A stretch of DNA of 64,000 nt from Synechococcus sp. LA31 (GCF_018502385.1 NZ_CP075523.1:744001-808000), one strand, 5' to 3'; counted from the stretch's first letter, positions 52,633 to 61,674 are shown. Numbers and translations: made by a program. The notes: generated by a model from the sequence alone, not told the origin.

Positions 52633-53134
52633 ACAAAAGTCAGGTACACCGGTAGTTTCTGGGCAGTCCAGAATCTCTGGACAACGCCAGACTCATCTGG
52701 ACATTGCCCTTGGCCGCAGCTGCATGGATTCGCCGGTCCACGCTGCTGCACGAGGAAGCCGAGAGGGGCAACAGCTCATCCAGCGACTTGCAAGATTCAG
52801 CGAGACCGCCCCCTAAAGCATTTGGCCCCGCTAGCAGATAGTTTTGCTGAAATTTTTAATTGTGATTCAAACCAGTTGCATCGAACACAGCGGGCGGTGG
52901 CGCCGGGCAACAGCGGAACAGAGCCTGTCTCAGTCATCTACACCGAGACGTGATTCGCGGCAGGGATCTAGTCCAGGTTGAGACGTGCGAGAACGTGAAA
53001 CCATGCGCTCGCTTGCCCATGGCCAGTGGCCGTGCAGGGCATGGCTCCAGAAATCACGAGCCAAGGCGAGGCTCGCTAGTCCCATAAGGGTTGCATCTCT
53101 AGATCCAGCTCGAGTCGCAGTCTGGATCGATGAT

Positions 53135-54202
53135 CTAGCCTGCTCGCCGGTAGCGCTCCTTCAGGAATTGATAGGCCTCATTGAGGCGACGCATGGCATC
53201 GGCTGAGCCACCTGCATCTGGATGCTGGCTCTGCGCTTGCCCTCGATAGGCATCGCGGATTTCCTTAAGGGTGTAGGGGCGATCCGCGATCGTGGGTAGT
53301 TGCAAGAGCCGCAAGGCTCCATGCACCGTCATCGACTGGTCGATGGCCTCAAATGAGGTGGTTCGTTTGTTGCGGCTGCGCTGTCGCTGAACAAAGCGGG
53401 TGATCAACGTCGGCACCCTGACGGGCAGGCTGCTGCCGCTGAATGGGTCTTCCAGAATTCCGGCGGCCGTGATCACGCGCGCGAGGCTGGGTTCACCCAC
53501 AGGCCAGCTCGGTGCCAAGGAGAGCAGCACTTGTTGGGCTAGTCCCCAGGTGAAGGGCCGGGCATCACTGTGATCCGATTGCGGCCAGATGTCGCGCGCG
53601 AGCCAGCTCAACGCCGCATCGTCGACAGCGTCGCCAGGTGGCTGCCCGTAAACCTCTAGCCAATGCTCCTGTGCACGGTGCAAGGCATCGTTCACCGTTT
53701 CTGGAGCAATCAAGGCCAGGTCGGAGCCGCGGTCATCTGGCGTTGGCGTCGCCTGCTCAGCAAGGCTCCGCTTGACCGCGCGGGCCTGTCGTCGCACAAA
53801 ACCAGGCAGCTGAATCCCCCCAGCGGCCACGGGTGAACCCAGCCCTGTCTTAACTGTCTTATCCGAGTCCCGGTCCTGGTCTTGTAGCGAGACAAGGGTG
53901 GAACCGATCAGAACAATGGCCCGCGTCTCGTCGAGCTCTCCAGGGTCTGGGCTGAAGCGCTCTGCGGCGAGATCGAGCGACGCGTACGCACTGCCCTCAT
54001 CTGCTGTGGCGGTCTCAGACTCGTTGGCGATCGGATCTGAATCGGCATCATCCTGTTGCGGCAGGAGCTCGCGCAACAGCTGATCCACGATCAGGCCGCG
54101 GTTGCGAAAGCCCATCTGAGATTTGAGGCTATCGATCCAGCTCAGCAGGTCTTCGCTGAGCTCCAGGGTGATCCGCCGTTTGTCGGAACCGCTATCCGCC
54201 AC
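53135..54202 (-). CDS. RHH-domain plus J-domain fusion protein
   Basis: A 355 aa protein. Residues about 8-48 (KRRITLELSEDLLSWIDSLKSQMGFRNRGLIVDQLLRELL) fit a ribbon-helix-helix unit; residues about 50-240 are acidic, mostly disordered; the C-terminal 60 residues are a J domain with the essential HPD motif (YTLKEIRDAYRGQAQSQHPDAGGSADAMRRLNEAYQFLKERY). A J domain recruits DnaK/Hsp70, so this may couple Hsp70 to a DNA site or to an RHH-type dimer. I know no characterised member. The start at 54202 is 25 bases past the DUF3370 stop, suggesting one operon. Confidence 0.75.
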   Translation of the reverse strand: MADSGSDKRRITLELSEDLLSWIDSLKSQMGFRNRGLIVDQLLRELLPQQDDADSDPIANESETATADEGSAYASLDLAAERFSPDPGELDETRAIVLIGSTLVSLQDQDRDSDKTVKTGLGSPVAAGGIQLPGFVRRQARAVKRSLAEQATPTPDDRGSDLALIAPETVNDALHRAQEHWLEVYGQPPGDAVDDAALSWLARDIWPQSDHSDARPFTWGLAQQVLLSLAPSWPVGEPSLARVITAAGILEDPFSGSSLPVRVPTLITRFVQRQRSRNKRTTSFEAIDQSMTVHGALRLLQLPTIADRPYTLKEIRDAYRGQAQSQHPDAGGSADAMRRLNEAYQFLKERYRRAG

Positions 54203-54227
54203 GCCTGGCTGCTGATGCCCCTTGAGG

Positions 54228-55838
54228 TTATCGGCCCATCAGGGAATTCATCAGCTGCTGCTGTGCCTGCACTGCCTGTTGGTAGCGCTCCATCAGGCTC
54301 TGGCTCATCCGCGTTGGCGTGATCACCGCTGGAGGCATCCCCTGCAGCACTGGAACCGTGGGCAAGGGGTGCATCCAGCCAGGTGTGGCCGTAACGGCAG
54401 GTGCGGCAGGACGAGGCTTGCTGACCGGCTTGGCAGCGAGAGGTTTTGGGGCAGTGGGTTTGGCGGCGGCGGCGGCAGCCGGTTGTGCCTGCACCGGGGG
54501 AACGACGGGAGCCGGTTTGGCTTGCTTGGCTTGGGCGGCCGCAGCGGCCAGCAGATCCTCACGCTGGCGCAACTGGGCCATCTGCTGGTCAGGCACGACG
54601 CTGAGGAGATGACCCGGCGTGGCATCGGCGGGATAAACCAAGCTCACCTTCACCGGGTTGCTCTGGCCGGGCTTGAGGTTGAGTGAAGCAATCGGCAAGC
54701 TCTGGCTGGAGCGCATGCCCACATGCACCTCCCGGTAGCCCTCATCGGTTTCGATCCCAATCGATCCACGGAAGGCCGTGAAATGCTTGCCATTGGGGGT
54801 GGGATGACTCAGCACCAACTGGTGCGGGCCTGCGCCCTGCAGATTCAGCTGCACATCGAAGCGAACACCGTAGGTGCCCACGTTGTCGAGCGATGAATCA
54901 ATCATGCGCGAGGCCAACTGATTCACTTGCACATCGCGTGTGCCGAAATGGTGGCGATTGGTGCTCGTGAGGGGCACGTGCAAGGCCCCTTGGCCCAGGT
55001 CGTGGTTGAGGCTCGCCGTGTAAGTGTCGCCCAAGGCCACACCAGCCACACGGGAAAAGACGGTTCCGTTCTGGATCTGACGGATGCGGCTCAGGTAGAT
55101 CCGCCCAGGGGCGAGGCGGCGACTGTCGAGAACAGCCAGGATATCGGCATCGTTACGCGGCTCACGTGCCGCCACGACAGCCATCTGAAAGGGTCCGTCG
55201 CTTCGACCGCGTAGCAGCCCATTCGCGATGCCAAGGGCTGGAAGAGCAGTGCTGAACAGCACGATCCGGCTGTGGGCGGGAATCGTGATCTCATCCTCAA
55301 GGCGGCGATCCAGTTGCCCGCGCAACATCTGCACCGCTGTGGCATCACCAGGGCCCGTGTTCCAAGGCCGTGGGCCGAGGGGTTTGACACCCATCAGGTT
55401 GTTGGCCAGATAAGGGGCTTCGAAGCTGTTCCGCACCGCTCCCTTCTTGAAGCGGATGTGGACGGGATTCGATCCAGGGTTGATCAGGATTGTGGCCAGG
55501 GTGAGTTCGCCCCGACGGCCGTTGGACCCGCGGATGCGGCTGCGGTCGGCGGGGTCGTACTTGTGGTGAACGTGAAGCCCAAACTCACCGTTGAAGGTGT
55601 AAGTGGCGTTGGCCAGCGGCTGGTTCGTTTCCGCTGCGATGCCTGAGCCAGGGCGTGTGTCGACCAGGATTCCGGGACCCAGTACTTCCTCGGGCTGGTT
55701 GGAATGCAGCACAGGCACGTTGTTGAACGCGCCATTGAGCGGCCTGGCGCTCTGACCAGCCATCAACGCCACGTAGGCCTGCGCTGGGACGGGCACCACG
55801 ATCACGCTGCCCAGCAACGCCACAACCAAGCCTTTCAT
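54228..55838 (-). CDS. DUF3370 family secreted protein
   Basis: A 536 aa exported protein of the cyanobacterial DUF3370 family. Signal peptide about 1-21 (MKGLVVALLGSVIVVPVPAQA), then a long beta-rich domain to about 395 (PEEVLGPGILVDTRPG, ATYTFNGEFGLHVHHKYDP, GALHVPLTSTNRHHFGTRDVQVNQLASRMIDSS). The end is an Ala/Pro/Lys-rich linker (about 415-480) and a Met/Gln-rich tail. Function unknown; the linker suggests cell-wall spanning. ATG 55838 is chosen for signal placement. First gene of a two-gene unit with the RHH/J-domain protein. Confidence 0.85.
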   Translation of the reverse strand: MKGLVVALLGSVIVVPVPAQAYVALMAGQSARPLNGAFNNVPVLHSNQPEEVLGPGILVDTRPGSGIAAETNQPLANATYTFNGEFGLHVHHKYDPADRSRIRGSNGRRGELTLATILINPGSNPVHIRFKKGAVRNSFEAPYLANNLMGVKPLGPRPWNTGPGDATAVQMLRGQLDRRLEDEITIPAHSRIVLFSTALPALGIANGLLRGRSDGPFQMAVVAAREPRNDADILAVLDSRRLAPGRIYLSRIRQIQNGTVFSRVAGVALGDTYTASLNHDLGQGALHVPLTSTNRHHFGTRDVQVNQLASRMIDSSLDNVGTYGVRFDVQLNLQGAGPHQLVLSHPTPNGKHFTAFRGSIGIETDEGYREVHVGMRSSQSLPIASLNLKPGQSNPVKVSLVYPADATPGHLLSVVPDQQMAQLRQREDLLAAAAAQAKQAKPAPVVPPVQAQPAAAAAAKPTAPKPLAAKPVSKPRPAAPAVTATPGWMHPLPTVPVLQGMPPAVITPTRMSQSLMERYQQAVQAQQQLMNSLMGR

Positions 55839-56043
55839 TGCTGCTCCAGGACCCACTGCTCTCACCTTGCGATCAAAGCCACACGGGGTTGCTGGCTGTT
55901 TCGTTTTCCTTTAGCTCTCTCGGCATAAAAATCAGTAAAGACGGTGCTTCTGGCCCCAGTGATGAGGCTTGGGCTTGATCTGGAACCATTCCCGCGGTCG
56001 GCCGTTGTCGACCGCTAGAACATCAACTGGTGACCATTTTCTC

Positions 56044-56226
56044 ATGTTCCCGCCATTCTTTGGCTGCGGTGACAGCTCCACACCTCAGCAGTGCCGGCGT
56101 CGCCATCAGGAGCGCAAGCTGCACACGCTCACCTTCTGGCGTGACGGCCTGGAGCGACAGCTGGCAGCGATCAATGCCGCCATCAGCACTCTGGAGAGGC
56201 AGATGCACGACTCAGCTGACGCCTGA
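56044..56226 (+). CDS. Small helical protein, 60 aa
   Basis: ATG 56044 to TGA 56226. N-terminus MFPPFFGCGDSSTPQQCRRRHQERKL, then a helical segment LHTLTFWRDGLERQLAAINAAISTLERQM with leucine heptads suggesting a coiled coil. Family not recognised. It converges with and overlaps the sigma-factor gene by 44 bases. An upstream frame extension to 55969 has atypical composition and is not used. Confidence 0.5.
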   Translation: MFPPFFGCGDSSTPQQCRRRHQERKLHTLTFWRDGLERQLAAINAAISTLERQMHDSADA

Positions 56227-56920
56227 GCTCAGCCAACGCCTGATGCAAGATCCGATGCACGGTGGCGGCACTGCTCCCCTGCCGCTCTGCCACTGTGCGC
56301 AGGCTCTGGCCCTGTAGGACTACAGCTTCCACCACAGCGCGCTGCCGCCGGTTGAGCCGCCGCAATGCAGCCAATGCCTCAGCACCGCTCTCCAAAAGGG
56401 CAGACGAGGATTGCTCCCGTTCTGTGTCCTCCATCCTCAGCTGCTCATCGAGGAGCTGCCCGGGAGGCAGTAGATGCACACAACCCTCCCGGGCCATCAG
56501 CTCGAGTGCCTGCCATTGGCGATCGCTCAAGCCCATCTGCCGTTGAAGATCCACATCCGCTCGAGGCGCTTCAGGGCACCAATCAGCCCGCTGGCGCATC
56601 TGTTCCACCTGGCGTCTGCGCTCCTGCAGTCGCCGCGACACCCGCATCAGTGGGGCCACATCCCGCAGATAGTGCAACACGGCGCCGCGCACGTGAGGCC
56701 TGGCGAAGGCTGAAAAGGGCACGTTGGTAGCGCAGTCGTACCGCTCCGCAGCGCGGATCAAACCCAGGACCGCCACTTGGTGCAGGTCATCCGATCGCTC
56801 ACGGCACCGCGCGGCGTAATGCTTCGACACCTGTTGCACAAGCTCGAGGTGGTTCAGCACACGTTGATTGCGCTGCTGAAGCGATCGAGGCGCGAGCTGG
56901 CCTGGGGATATCGGGGTCAC
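56183..56920 (-). CDS. Type-3 (SigF/FliA-like) RNA polymerase sigma factor
   Basis: A 245 aa sigma-70 family factor. Region 2 is visible: DDLHQVAVLGLIRAAERYDCATNVPFSAFARPHVRGAVLHYLRD (about 44-87), which binds the -10 element and core polymerase; region 4 is the C-terminal helix-turn-helix (QGQSLRTVAERQGSSAATVHRILHQALAELRR, about 203-234). Short region 3 and no region 1.1 place it among group 3 factors, which in cyanobacteria serve stress or surface-structure genes. It is 35 bases downstream of the Ap4A phosphorylase gene. Confidence 0.88.
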   Translation of the reverse strand: MTPISPGQLAPRSLQQRNQRVLNHLELVQQVSKHYAARCRERSDDLHQVAVLGLIRAAERYDCATNVPFSAFARPHVRGAVLHYLRDVAPLMRVSRRLQERRRQVEQMRQRADWCPEAPRADVDLQRQMGLSDRQWQALELMAREGCVHLLPPGQLLDEQLRMEDTEREQSSSALLESGAEALAALRRLNRRQRAVVEAVVLQGQSLRTVAERQGSSAATVHRILHQALAELRRQLSRASASPEC

Positions 56921-56955
56921 AGAGAAGACTCAGGGCTCCTTCAGCCAAACCGCGG

Positions 56956-57822
56956 TCAGCGCTGCGGCGCATCCGTGCGGCCACGCAAACGGGTCCGGGG
57001 CTCAGCCACCGCCTCCAACAGGGCGTAGGGGCCGTGGTCTTGCAGCCAGTCCGTATCTGATTGCGGCGTGACCAGCAGGCAGCCAGCAAAGCCCAGGGCA
57101 TTGATGCTTAGGCCCGCCCAGTGCTCGCGACGCCGCACGACAGTCATGAACCAGGCCGGGTCTAACAGCACGTTGTACGGGGCAACCGGCGCAACCTGAT
57201 GACTGGGATGTCCCAGGCCCAGGTGCTTTTGGTGGTCGTGATACAGCTCCTCAAGTTCCGCCGCTCCATCGCTGCAACCGAAGCGGCGGCGAGGACTCAG
57301 CTTGTAGAGCCAGGGCCAGGCCGGTTGCGTGCGCGCCAATTGAGCGAGCACACCGGCCGCCAAAGGGCAGCTGGCTTCGCCTGGCGCTCGCGGTAGTAGC
57401 TGCAAGTGGCGATGAGGTTGGCTAGCGCCGGCAGCGGCGCAACTGTTGAAGAACCACAGCCCGGCGGTATCGGCCTCAACAGCGGCTAGGGCCTGCCAAT
57501 CCCTGGTCTGCAACCATCCGGACTGAGGCTGCCAGCTCTGCGTGATCAACAAGACATGGCCACGCTGCACCGGAAACTTGTTCAGGATCAGCACGTGCTC
57601 GGTGCCCAACAACTCCACCTGCAGAGCCGGATCCCAGGGCAAGAAGGGATTGGGCTTTGGTCCGGCACTGCGCAGATGCTTGGGTGTGTCGGAGAGCAGA
57701 CGCCGCACCACAAAGGGAGCGCAGCCCGCCAGCTCAACACGCTCCGTGTGGAGCGGCACCAAGGCTCCAGAGCGCTCAGCTGCATCAGAACAGCGAAGGG
57801 CGGCCTCGAGGTAGCGGGGCAT
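56956..57822 (-). CDS. ATP adenylyltransferase (Ap4A phosphorylase)
   Basis: A 288 aa HIT-superfamily enzyme that splits Ap4A with phosphate into ATP and ADP. The active site is QPHRHLQLLP (HxHxQ, His nucleophile second). Flanking segments LGTEHVLILNKFPVQRGHVLLITQ and APYNVLLDPAWFMTVVRRREHWAGLSINALGFAG are typical. The ATG at 57822 shares one base with the SpoIID-like stop, so translation is coupled. Its role is control of the alarmone-like dinucleotide. Confidence 0.9.
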   Translation of the reverse strand: MPRYLEAALRCSDAAERSGALVPLHTERVELAGCAPFVVRRLLSDTPKHLRSAGPKPNPFLPWDPALQVELLGTEHVLILNKFPVQRGHVLLITQSWQPQSGWLQTRDWQALAAVEADTAGLWFFNSCAAAGASQPHRHLQLLPRAPGEASCPLAAGVLAQLARTQPAWPWLYKLSPRRRFGCSDGAAELEELYHDHQKHLGLGHPSHQVAPVAPYNVLLDPAWFMTVVRRREHWAGLSINALGFAGCLLVTPQSDTDWLQDHGPYALLEAVAEPRTRLRGRTDAPQR

Positions 57823-58778
57823 CAGCCGGAGCCCTGCCGAAGCCGGGCGAGTGCCGCGCCGCGGTAGTAGTGAGCAAGGATCTGGTTGTAGCGCTGTCCG
57901 CTGTTTGCCAGGGCCTGAGCGCCATGCTGACTCATGGATGCTCCCAGATGCCCATGGGCCTCCATGCTGATCTCGCTTGTGGCGGCATAGAGGCTTTCCA
58001 CAATCCCGCCCTGGTAGCTGAGGATCAACCCTGTTGTGGCGGCTGCCGCCTCGCGGGTGCGATTGGTGCTGCTAGCTAAACCGCGGTAAGCCTGCCAGCG
58101 CGTAGTGCTGCCCAGATGCCAGTGGCGGCTGGCAGGGCGGGCCATGTGTGCAAGGGCATAGGAGCGGGCAGCCACGGCCTGGGCCTTCAACGCCTCCATG
58201 CTCCAAGAACTGGGCATCTCAGCACCCACCACAGAGGCCACATAGTCCTCAAGTGGCAGGTGATTCACAGCCAGCAAGTGTCCACTCTCCCGCAAGATCC
58301 GCAGTCGGCCTGCATACGCCCCGCCGTTCACCCGCACGGCATGGCCGGCATTGGTTTCAAGCCACAGCTCGGATGCTCCAGCCTCGGTGGTCGTGAGGCT
58401 CATCGTGGATCCAGCGGCGCCCTGGCGGAGCACGGTCCCATCGGCACTGCGTAACCACCAGGGCCCATCGCTGGACAGCTCTAGCTGCTCGGCGCCGCGG
58501 ACCACCGCCACGCGGATTTCCAGCTCCAACGGTGTGCCGCCAGCGGGCTCGGCCAACGCAAAACCGTCAGCTGTCGGGGTGCGCTCCGCAGCCAGACCCT
58601 TTAGATCCTCAGCCGCTGATGGCTGCGGAATGGCGTGGGGCGGCGGACTGGTGAGCATTGCGTCCAGCAGCGGCCCATTGATGCCAGAGCCACTGGGAAG
58701 CACCGCTTGAGCCCAGAACCCCAACCCCACAGCTCCTAGACCCAGCGGGGCACCCAGGCACAGCTGCCGCCAATTCAC
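57822..58778 (-). CDS. SpoIID/LytB-domain envelope protein
   Basis: A 318 aa protein with one N-terminal membrane anchor (about 6-30) and a SpoIID/LytB domain: LEIRVAVVRGAEQLELSS, LAVNHLPLEDYVASVVGAEMPSSWSMEALKAQAVAARSYAL and YAATSEISMEAHGHLGASMSQHGAQALA. Family members are lytic transglycosylases or activators acting on denuded glycan. GTG 58778 overlaps the PhzF stop by four bases (GTGA); ATG 58847 is in frame and would overlap by 73 bases. Its stop overlaps the next start by one base. Confidence 0.85.
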   Translation of the reverse strand: MNWRQLCLGAPLGLGAVGLGFWAQAVLPSGSGINGPLLDAMLTSPPPHAIPQPSAAEDLKGLAAERTPTADGFALAEPAGGTPLELEIRVAVVRGAEQLELSSDGPWWLRSADGTVLRQGAAGSTMSLTTTEAGASELWLETNAGHAVRVNGGAYAGRLRILRESGHLLAVNHLPLEDYVASVVGAEMPSSWSMEALKAQAVAARSYALAHMARPASRHWHLGSTTRWQAYRGLASSTNRTREAAAATTGLILSYQGGIVESLYAATSEISMEAHGHLGASMSQHGAQALANSGQRYNQILAHYYRGAALARLRQGSG

Positions 58779-59659
58779 AGAGGCACGGCCCGCTGCCAAT
58801 TGAGCGGATCGCAGCCAGCGCCTGAGCTGTTGATCTGTCCGTCCCATAGGAGCTGACCGGCACCACTCAACCGGACCAGGCCTGGTCCGGCGTCGTCGCA
58901 ACGCATTCCACCACGGCGCGCCGACGCCTGCCAGCCGCGCACCTGGGGACGACCCAGCTGCTCCATCCACCAAGGGGCCACAAGCGCATGGGCCGAACCG
59001 GTGACGGGATCTTCCTCGATGCCAAGGCCTGGAGCAAAAAAGCGCAGTTGGTAATCACAGGGTGTCCCCATGAGCTCTGGCCCATGGCCTTTGAGTGGCT
59101 GCATCAGCACCAGGCCCATTCGGTCTTGTCCCTGCAGCTGTGCCGCCGGATTCACAAGGTCTGCCAGAGGGGCCGCAGCGTGGAGCAGTGCCACCCGATA
59201 GCCCAGGGGGGACCCCCAGTAGCGCTCAATCCTTTGCCCGAGCAAATCTTGGAGCGCTTCGGGAACCGGCAAGGGCTCCAGACCGCTGCTGGGCAACACC
59301 AAATGGCCTGCATCCTGCCAATCAGGATGCAGGCCCACCGTGAGTGGGCCGCTGCGGCTGGCGAGCTGCACGCTCTCACCACGCGTCAACTCGCCCCAGT
59401 GGGCAAGCGCCAAGGTGGCAGCGAGGGTGGCGTGGCCGCAAAGCTCCACCTCACAGGTGGGTGTAAACCAGCGCAGGCGCCAGCGGTCTCGCTCATCGCG
59501 ATACAAAAAGGCGGTTTCCGATTGCTTGAAGCTGCCCGCCAGCCGCTGCATCCAGGCCGCCTCAGCAGGCTGCCGCAGCCGCACCACAGCCGCACCATTG
59601 CCCTGGAGCGGCTCACTGGTGAAGGCTTCCACGAGCACCGCTGGTAACCACTCCGCCAT
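58775..59659 (-). CDS. PhzF-family isomerase/epimerase
   Basis: A 294 aa protein with the two-lobed diaminopimelate-epimerase fold. The catalytic Glu is in QSETAFLY (about 46-53), with CEVELCGHATLAA and EDPVTGSAHALVAPW as paired motifs. PhzF enzymes isomerise small acids; no phenazine genes accompany it, so the substrate is unknown. ATG 59659 overlaps the gpsA stop by one base; GTG 59662 is the alternative. Middle of a tightly coupled gene chain. Confidence 0.88.
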   Translation of the reverse strand: MAEWLPAVLVEAFTSEPLQGNGAAVVRLRQPAEAAWMQRLAGSFKQSETAFLYRDERDRWRLRWFTPTCEVELCGHATLAATLALAHWGELTRGESVQLASRSGPLTVGLHPDWQDAGHLVLPSSGLEPLPVPEALQDLLGQRIERYWGSPLGYRVALLHAAAPLADLVNPAAQLQGQDRMGLVLMQPLKGHGPELMGTPCDYQLRFFAPGLGIEEDPVTGSAHALVAPWWMEQLGRPQVRGWQASARRGGMRCDDAGPGLVRLSGAGQLLWDGQINSSGAGCDPLNWQRAVPL

Positions 59660-60588
59660 CACGCGACCACCACCAGGTCCTCGGCTTTGAGCCCTCGGCC
59701 CATCAATCGACCCACGGCTTGATCTGCTGTGATCTGCCCTGCCATCAACGCTCCCACCTGCTCACAGATCGGTAGATGCCACCCGTGGCGCCCAGCCAGA
59801 GCAAGCACTGCCTCGCAGGTATGGGCTCCCTCAACCGTGGCGCCCACCTGCGCCAGGGCTGCATCACGGGTGAGACCTTCTGCCAACGCCAGCCCAAAGC
59901 GGTAGTTCCGGCTGAGCGGGCTGTTGGCAGTGGCCAGCAGATCGCCCAAACCAGCCAGGCCATAGAGGCTTGCGGCCTCACCACCGAGCCCTTGGATCAC
60001 CATCCCCATTTCCACCAAACCCCTGCAGAGCAACGATGCTTTGGCGTTCGCTCCCAGGGCTAAGCCGTCGCAGACGCCAGCGGCAATCGCCATCACATTT
60101 TTCAGGGCGCCGGCCGCCTCGGTGCCGATCGGGTCGGTATTGGTGTAAAGCCGCAGGCGGTCACTACTCAGAGCCTGTTGCAGCACCCCGGCGACTGGAG
60201 CCCAATCGCTGGCCAACACACTGGCAGCCGGCAGACCTTGCTGCAGCTCACTGGCCAGATTGGGACCGCTGAGCACCACAACCTGGAGCTGCGGCAGTTG
60301 CTGCAGCCAGAGCTGGCTGGCGGTGCAGAGGTCGTGCAGATCGATGCCCTTGCTGCAGCTCAGCAACGGCACACCCTCTGGCCACTGGGGCGCCAGTTCG
60401 GCAGCCAGGCTGCGCACACCGCTGAGGGAGGTGGCCATCACCACAAGCTCGGCCGTAGAGAGCACAACGCTTGGATCACCGCCCTGGCGACGGCTCCAGC
60501 CGCTCACCTGATGGCCCTGATCGCCGAAGAGCCGGGCCAGGGTGGAGCCCCAGGCCCCAAGACCGATCACCGCGATACGCAGGCTCAT
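59659..60588 (-). CDS. gpsA: Glycerol-3-phosphate dehydrogenase [NAD(P)+]
   Basis: A 309 aa enzyme converting dihydroxyacetone phosphate to sn-glycerol-3-phosphate, the backbone of membrane lipids. NAD(P)-binding motif VIGLGAWGSTLARLFGDQGH at the start; SCSKGID and AGALKNVMAIAAGVCDGLALGANAKASL contain the catalytic Lys in LKN (about residue 163). Length is normal. It lies 7 bases downstream of the DUF2237 gene. Confidence 0.95.
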   Translation of the reverse strand: MSLRIAVIGLGAWGSTLARLFGDQGHQVSGWSRRQGGDPSVVLSTAELVVMATSLSGVRSLAAELAPQWPEGVPLLSCSKGIDLHDLCTASQLWLQQLPQLQVVVLSGPNLASELQQGLPAASVLASDWAPVAGVLQQALSSDRLRLYTNTDPIGTEAAGALKNVMAIAAGVCDGLALGANAKASLLCRGLVEMGMVIQGLGGEAASLYGLAGLGDLLATANSPLSRNYRFGLALAEGLTRDAALAQVGATVEGAHTCEAVLALAGRHGWHLPICEQVGALMAGQITADQAVGRLMGRGLKAEDLVVVA

Positions 60589-60595
60589 GCGGTCA

Positions 60596-60991
60596 TCATG
60601 CGCCAGCGACGGCGTTCTCCCGCAACAGCTCCAGGGGGATCACCTCGAGAGCGCTCTGCTCACAAGCTTCCAGGCGAACGGGCGGCGCCATACCGTCTTC
60701 GTAGGCCTCCAACCATCGCCCAGCACACACGCACCAGTGGTCGCCGGGCTTAAGGCCTGGAAAGCCGTACTGGGGCAGCGGCGTACTGAGGTCATTGCCT
60801 TGGGCACGGGTATAGGACAGGAATCGCTCATTCACCACACAACAGACCGTGTGGCGGCCGAGGTCAGCCCCGTCCGTGCGGCAGTAGCCGTCCCGATACC
60901 AACCGGTGATCGGCTGGCAACCGCACTCCTGCAAGGGCTGAGCCAGCACGTTCAACGCTGGTTGTTGGCTGTTGAGTTCGGCGGCGGTCAC
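60596..60991 (-). CDS. DUF2237 family protein
   Basis: A 131 aa protein matching DUF2237: NVLAQPLQECGCQPITGWYRDGYCRTDGADLGRHTVCCVVNERFLSYTRAQGNDLSTPLPQYGFPGLKPGDHWCVCAGRW. Conserved cysteines at CGC, YC and CVC may bind metal. The family has no established reaction. GTG 60991 is used because the conserved domain begins soon after; a TTG at 61042 is in frame. First gene of a chain with gpsA, PhzF-like, SpoIID-like and Ap4A phosphorylase genes. Confidence 0.88.
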   Translation of the reverse strand: MTAAELNSQQPALNVLAQPLQECGCQPITGWYRDGYCRTDGADLGRHTVCCVVNERFLSYTRAQGNDLSTPLPQYGFPGLKPGDHWCVCAGRWLEAYEDGMAPPVRLEACEQSALEVIPLELLRENAVAGA

Positions 60992-61109
60992 GGCGCTGGA
61001 CAACGCTTTGCTGGCGTGCAGTCTGACGACGGAGTGGCACAAATCGCGATCAGATAGTTGACGGACCCAGGGGGGCAGGCGTTAAAGGTCATTCAGCAGA
61101 CCCCCCTAC

Positions 61110-61337
61110 ATGAGCTGGGACTTCACAGAAGACGGCGCCTTCCTGGCCCTGTGCGATGCCTTCAAGGAAAGTGGCGAGAGCTCGGCGATCGAGTTTCTGG
61201 CCAACGGCGAAGGAGCGTTCCACTTTCAGGAACTGGCTCAGAACGCCGCTGGTGAAGGCATTGATCTCTCCGACTCCACTGATCTCGAGCAGTTTCAGCA
61301 GCAGGTGATCGAAACCCTGGAAGATCTCTGCAGCTAA
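61110..61337 (+). CDS. Small acidic protein, 75 aa
   Basis: Strongly acidic helical product (MSWDFTEDGAFLALCDAFKESGESSAIEFLANGEGAFHFQELAQ...EQFQQQVIETLEDLCS). It has no double-glycine leader end, so a Nif11-type precursor is not supported. Family unknown. It lies between divergent genes, starting 119 bases from DUF2237 and ending 62 bases from the DUF4090 gene, which it faces. Confidence 0.6.
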   Translation: MSWDFTEDGAFLALCDAFKESGESSAIEFLANGEGAFHFQELAQNAAGEGIDLSDSTDLEQFQQQVIETLEDLCS

Positions 61338-61398
61338 GGGTTTGCGACGACGCGGCAACACGCCCCGCCGCACCACCGCGACGCATCACCGTGCCAAC

Positions 61399-61674
61399 TC
61401 AGGCGCCGTAGAAAAAGGCGATTTCCTTGGCCTTCAGACCCTCCCAGCCCGCGGCTTTGAGGCGTGCATCGAGGGTTTGCTGGTCGAAGTGCTTCGAACC
61501 GGTCTTGACGATTCGGTTGCGCATCGATTTCTTCACGCCGCTGCGGGCGCGCTGGCTTTCAAGATCCATCACCTCGTTGTAGAGGCTGAGCATCTCGGTT
61601 GGGATGGGGGTGCCATCGAGATCAAGGCCTGCAGCGATCGCGTCATCAACGCCGCCGGGTCCGGCAATGGCCAT
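61399..61674 (-). CDS. DUF4090 family protein
   Basis: A 91 aa protein resembling the cyanobacterial DUF4090 family: VDDAIAAGLDLDGTPIPTEMLSLYNEVMDLESQRARSGVKKSMRNRIVKTGSKHFDQQTLDARLKAAGWEGLKAKEIAFFYG. No function is known. It lies 60 bases beyond the metH stop on the same strand and may be read through from metH. Confidence 0.75.
   Translation of the reverse strand: MAIAGPGGVDDAIAAGLDLDGTPIPTEMLSLYNEVMDLESQRARSGVKKSMRNRIVKTGSKHFDQQTLDARLKAAGWEGLKAKEIAFFYGA

Larger units (their letters stand above)
52134..53134. other. 1-kb gap rich in inverted repeats
   Basis: No protein gene is supported. It holds a 36-base perfect palindrome (52189-52224), an inverted repeat with 14-base arms (52596-52609 / 52619-52632), and a 7-3-7 dyad (52666-52682). 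One + strand frame (about 52173-52424) is open but has no recognisable domain. A decayed element or a structured RNA region is possible. Confidence 0.6.

Noticed and set aside
61110-61337. Nif11/prochlorosin-type precursor peptide
   Set aside because: No double-glycine cleavage site, no Cys/Ser/Thr-rich core peptide and no LanM-type gene nearby.
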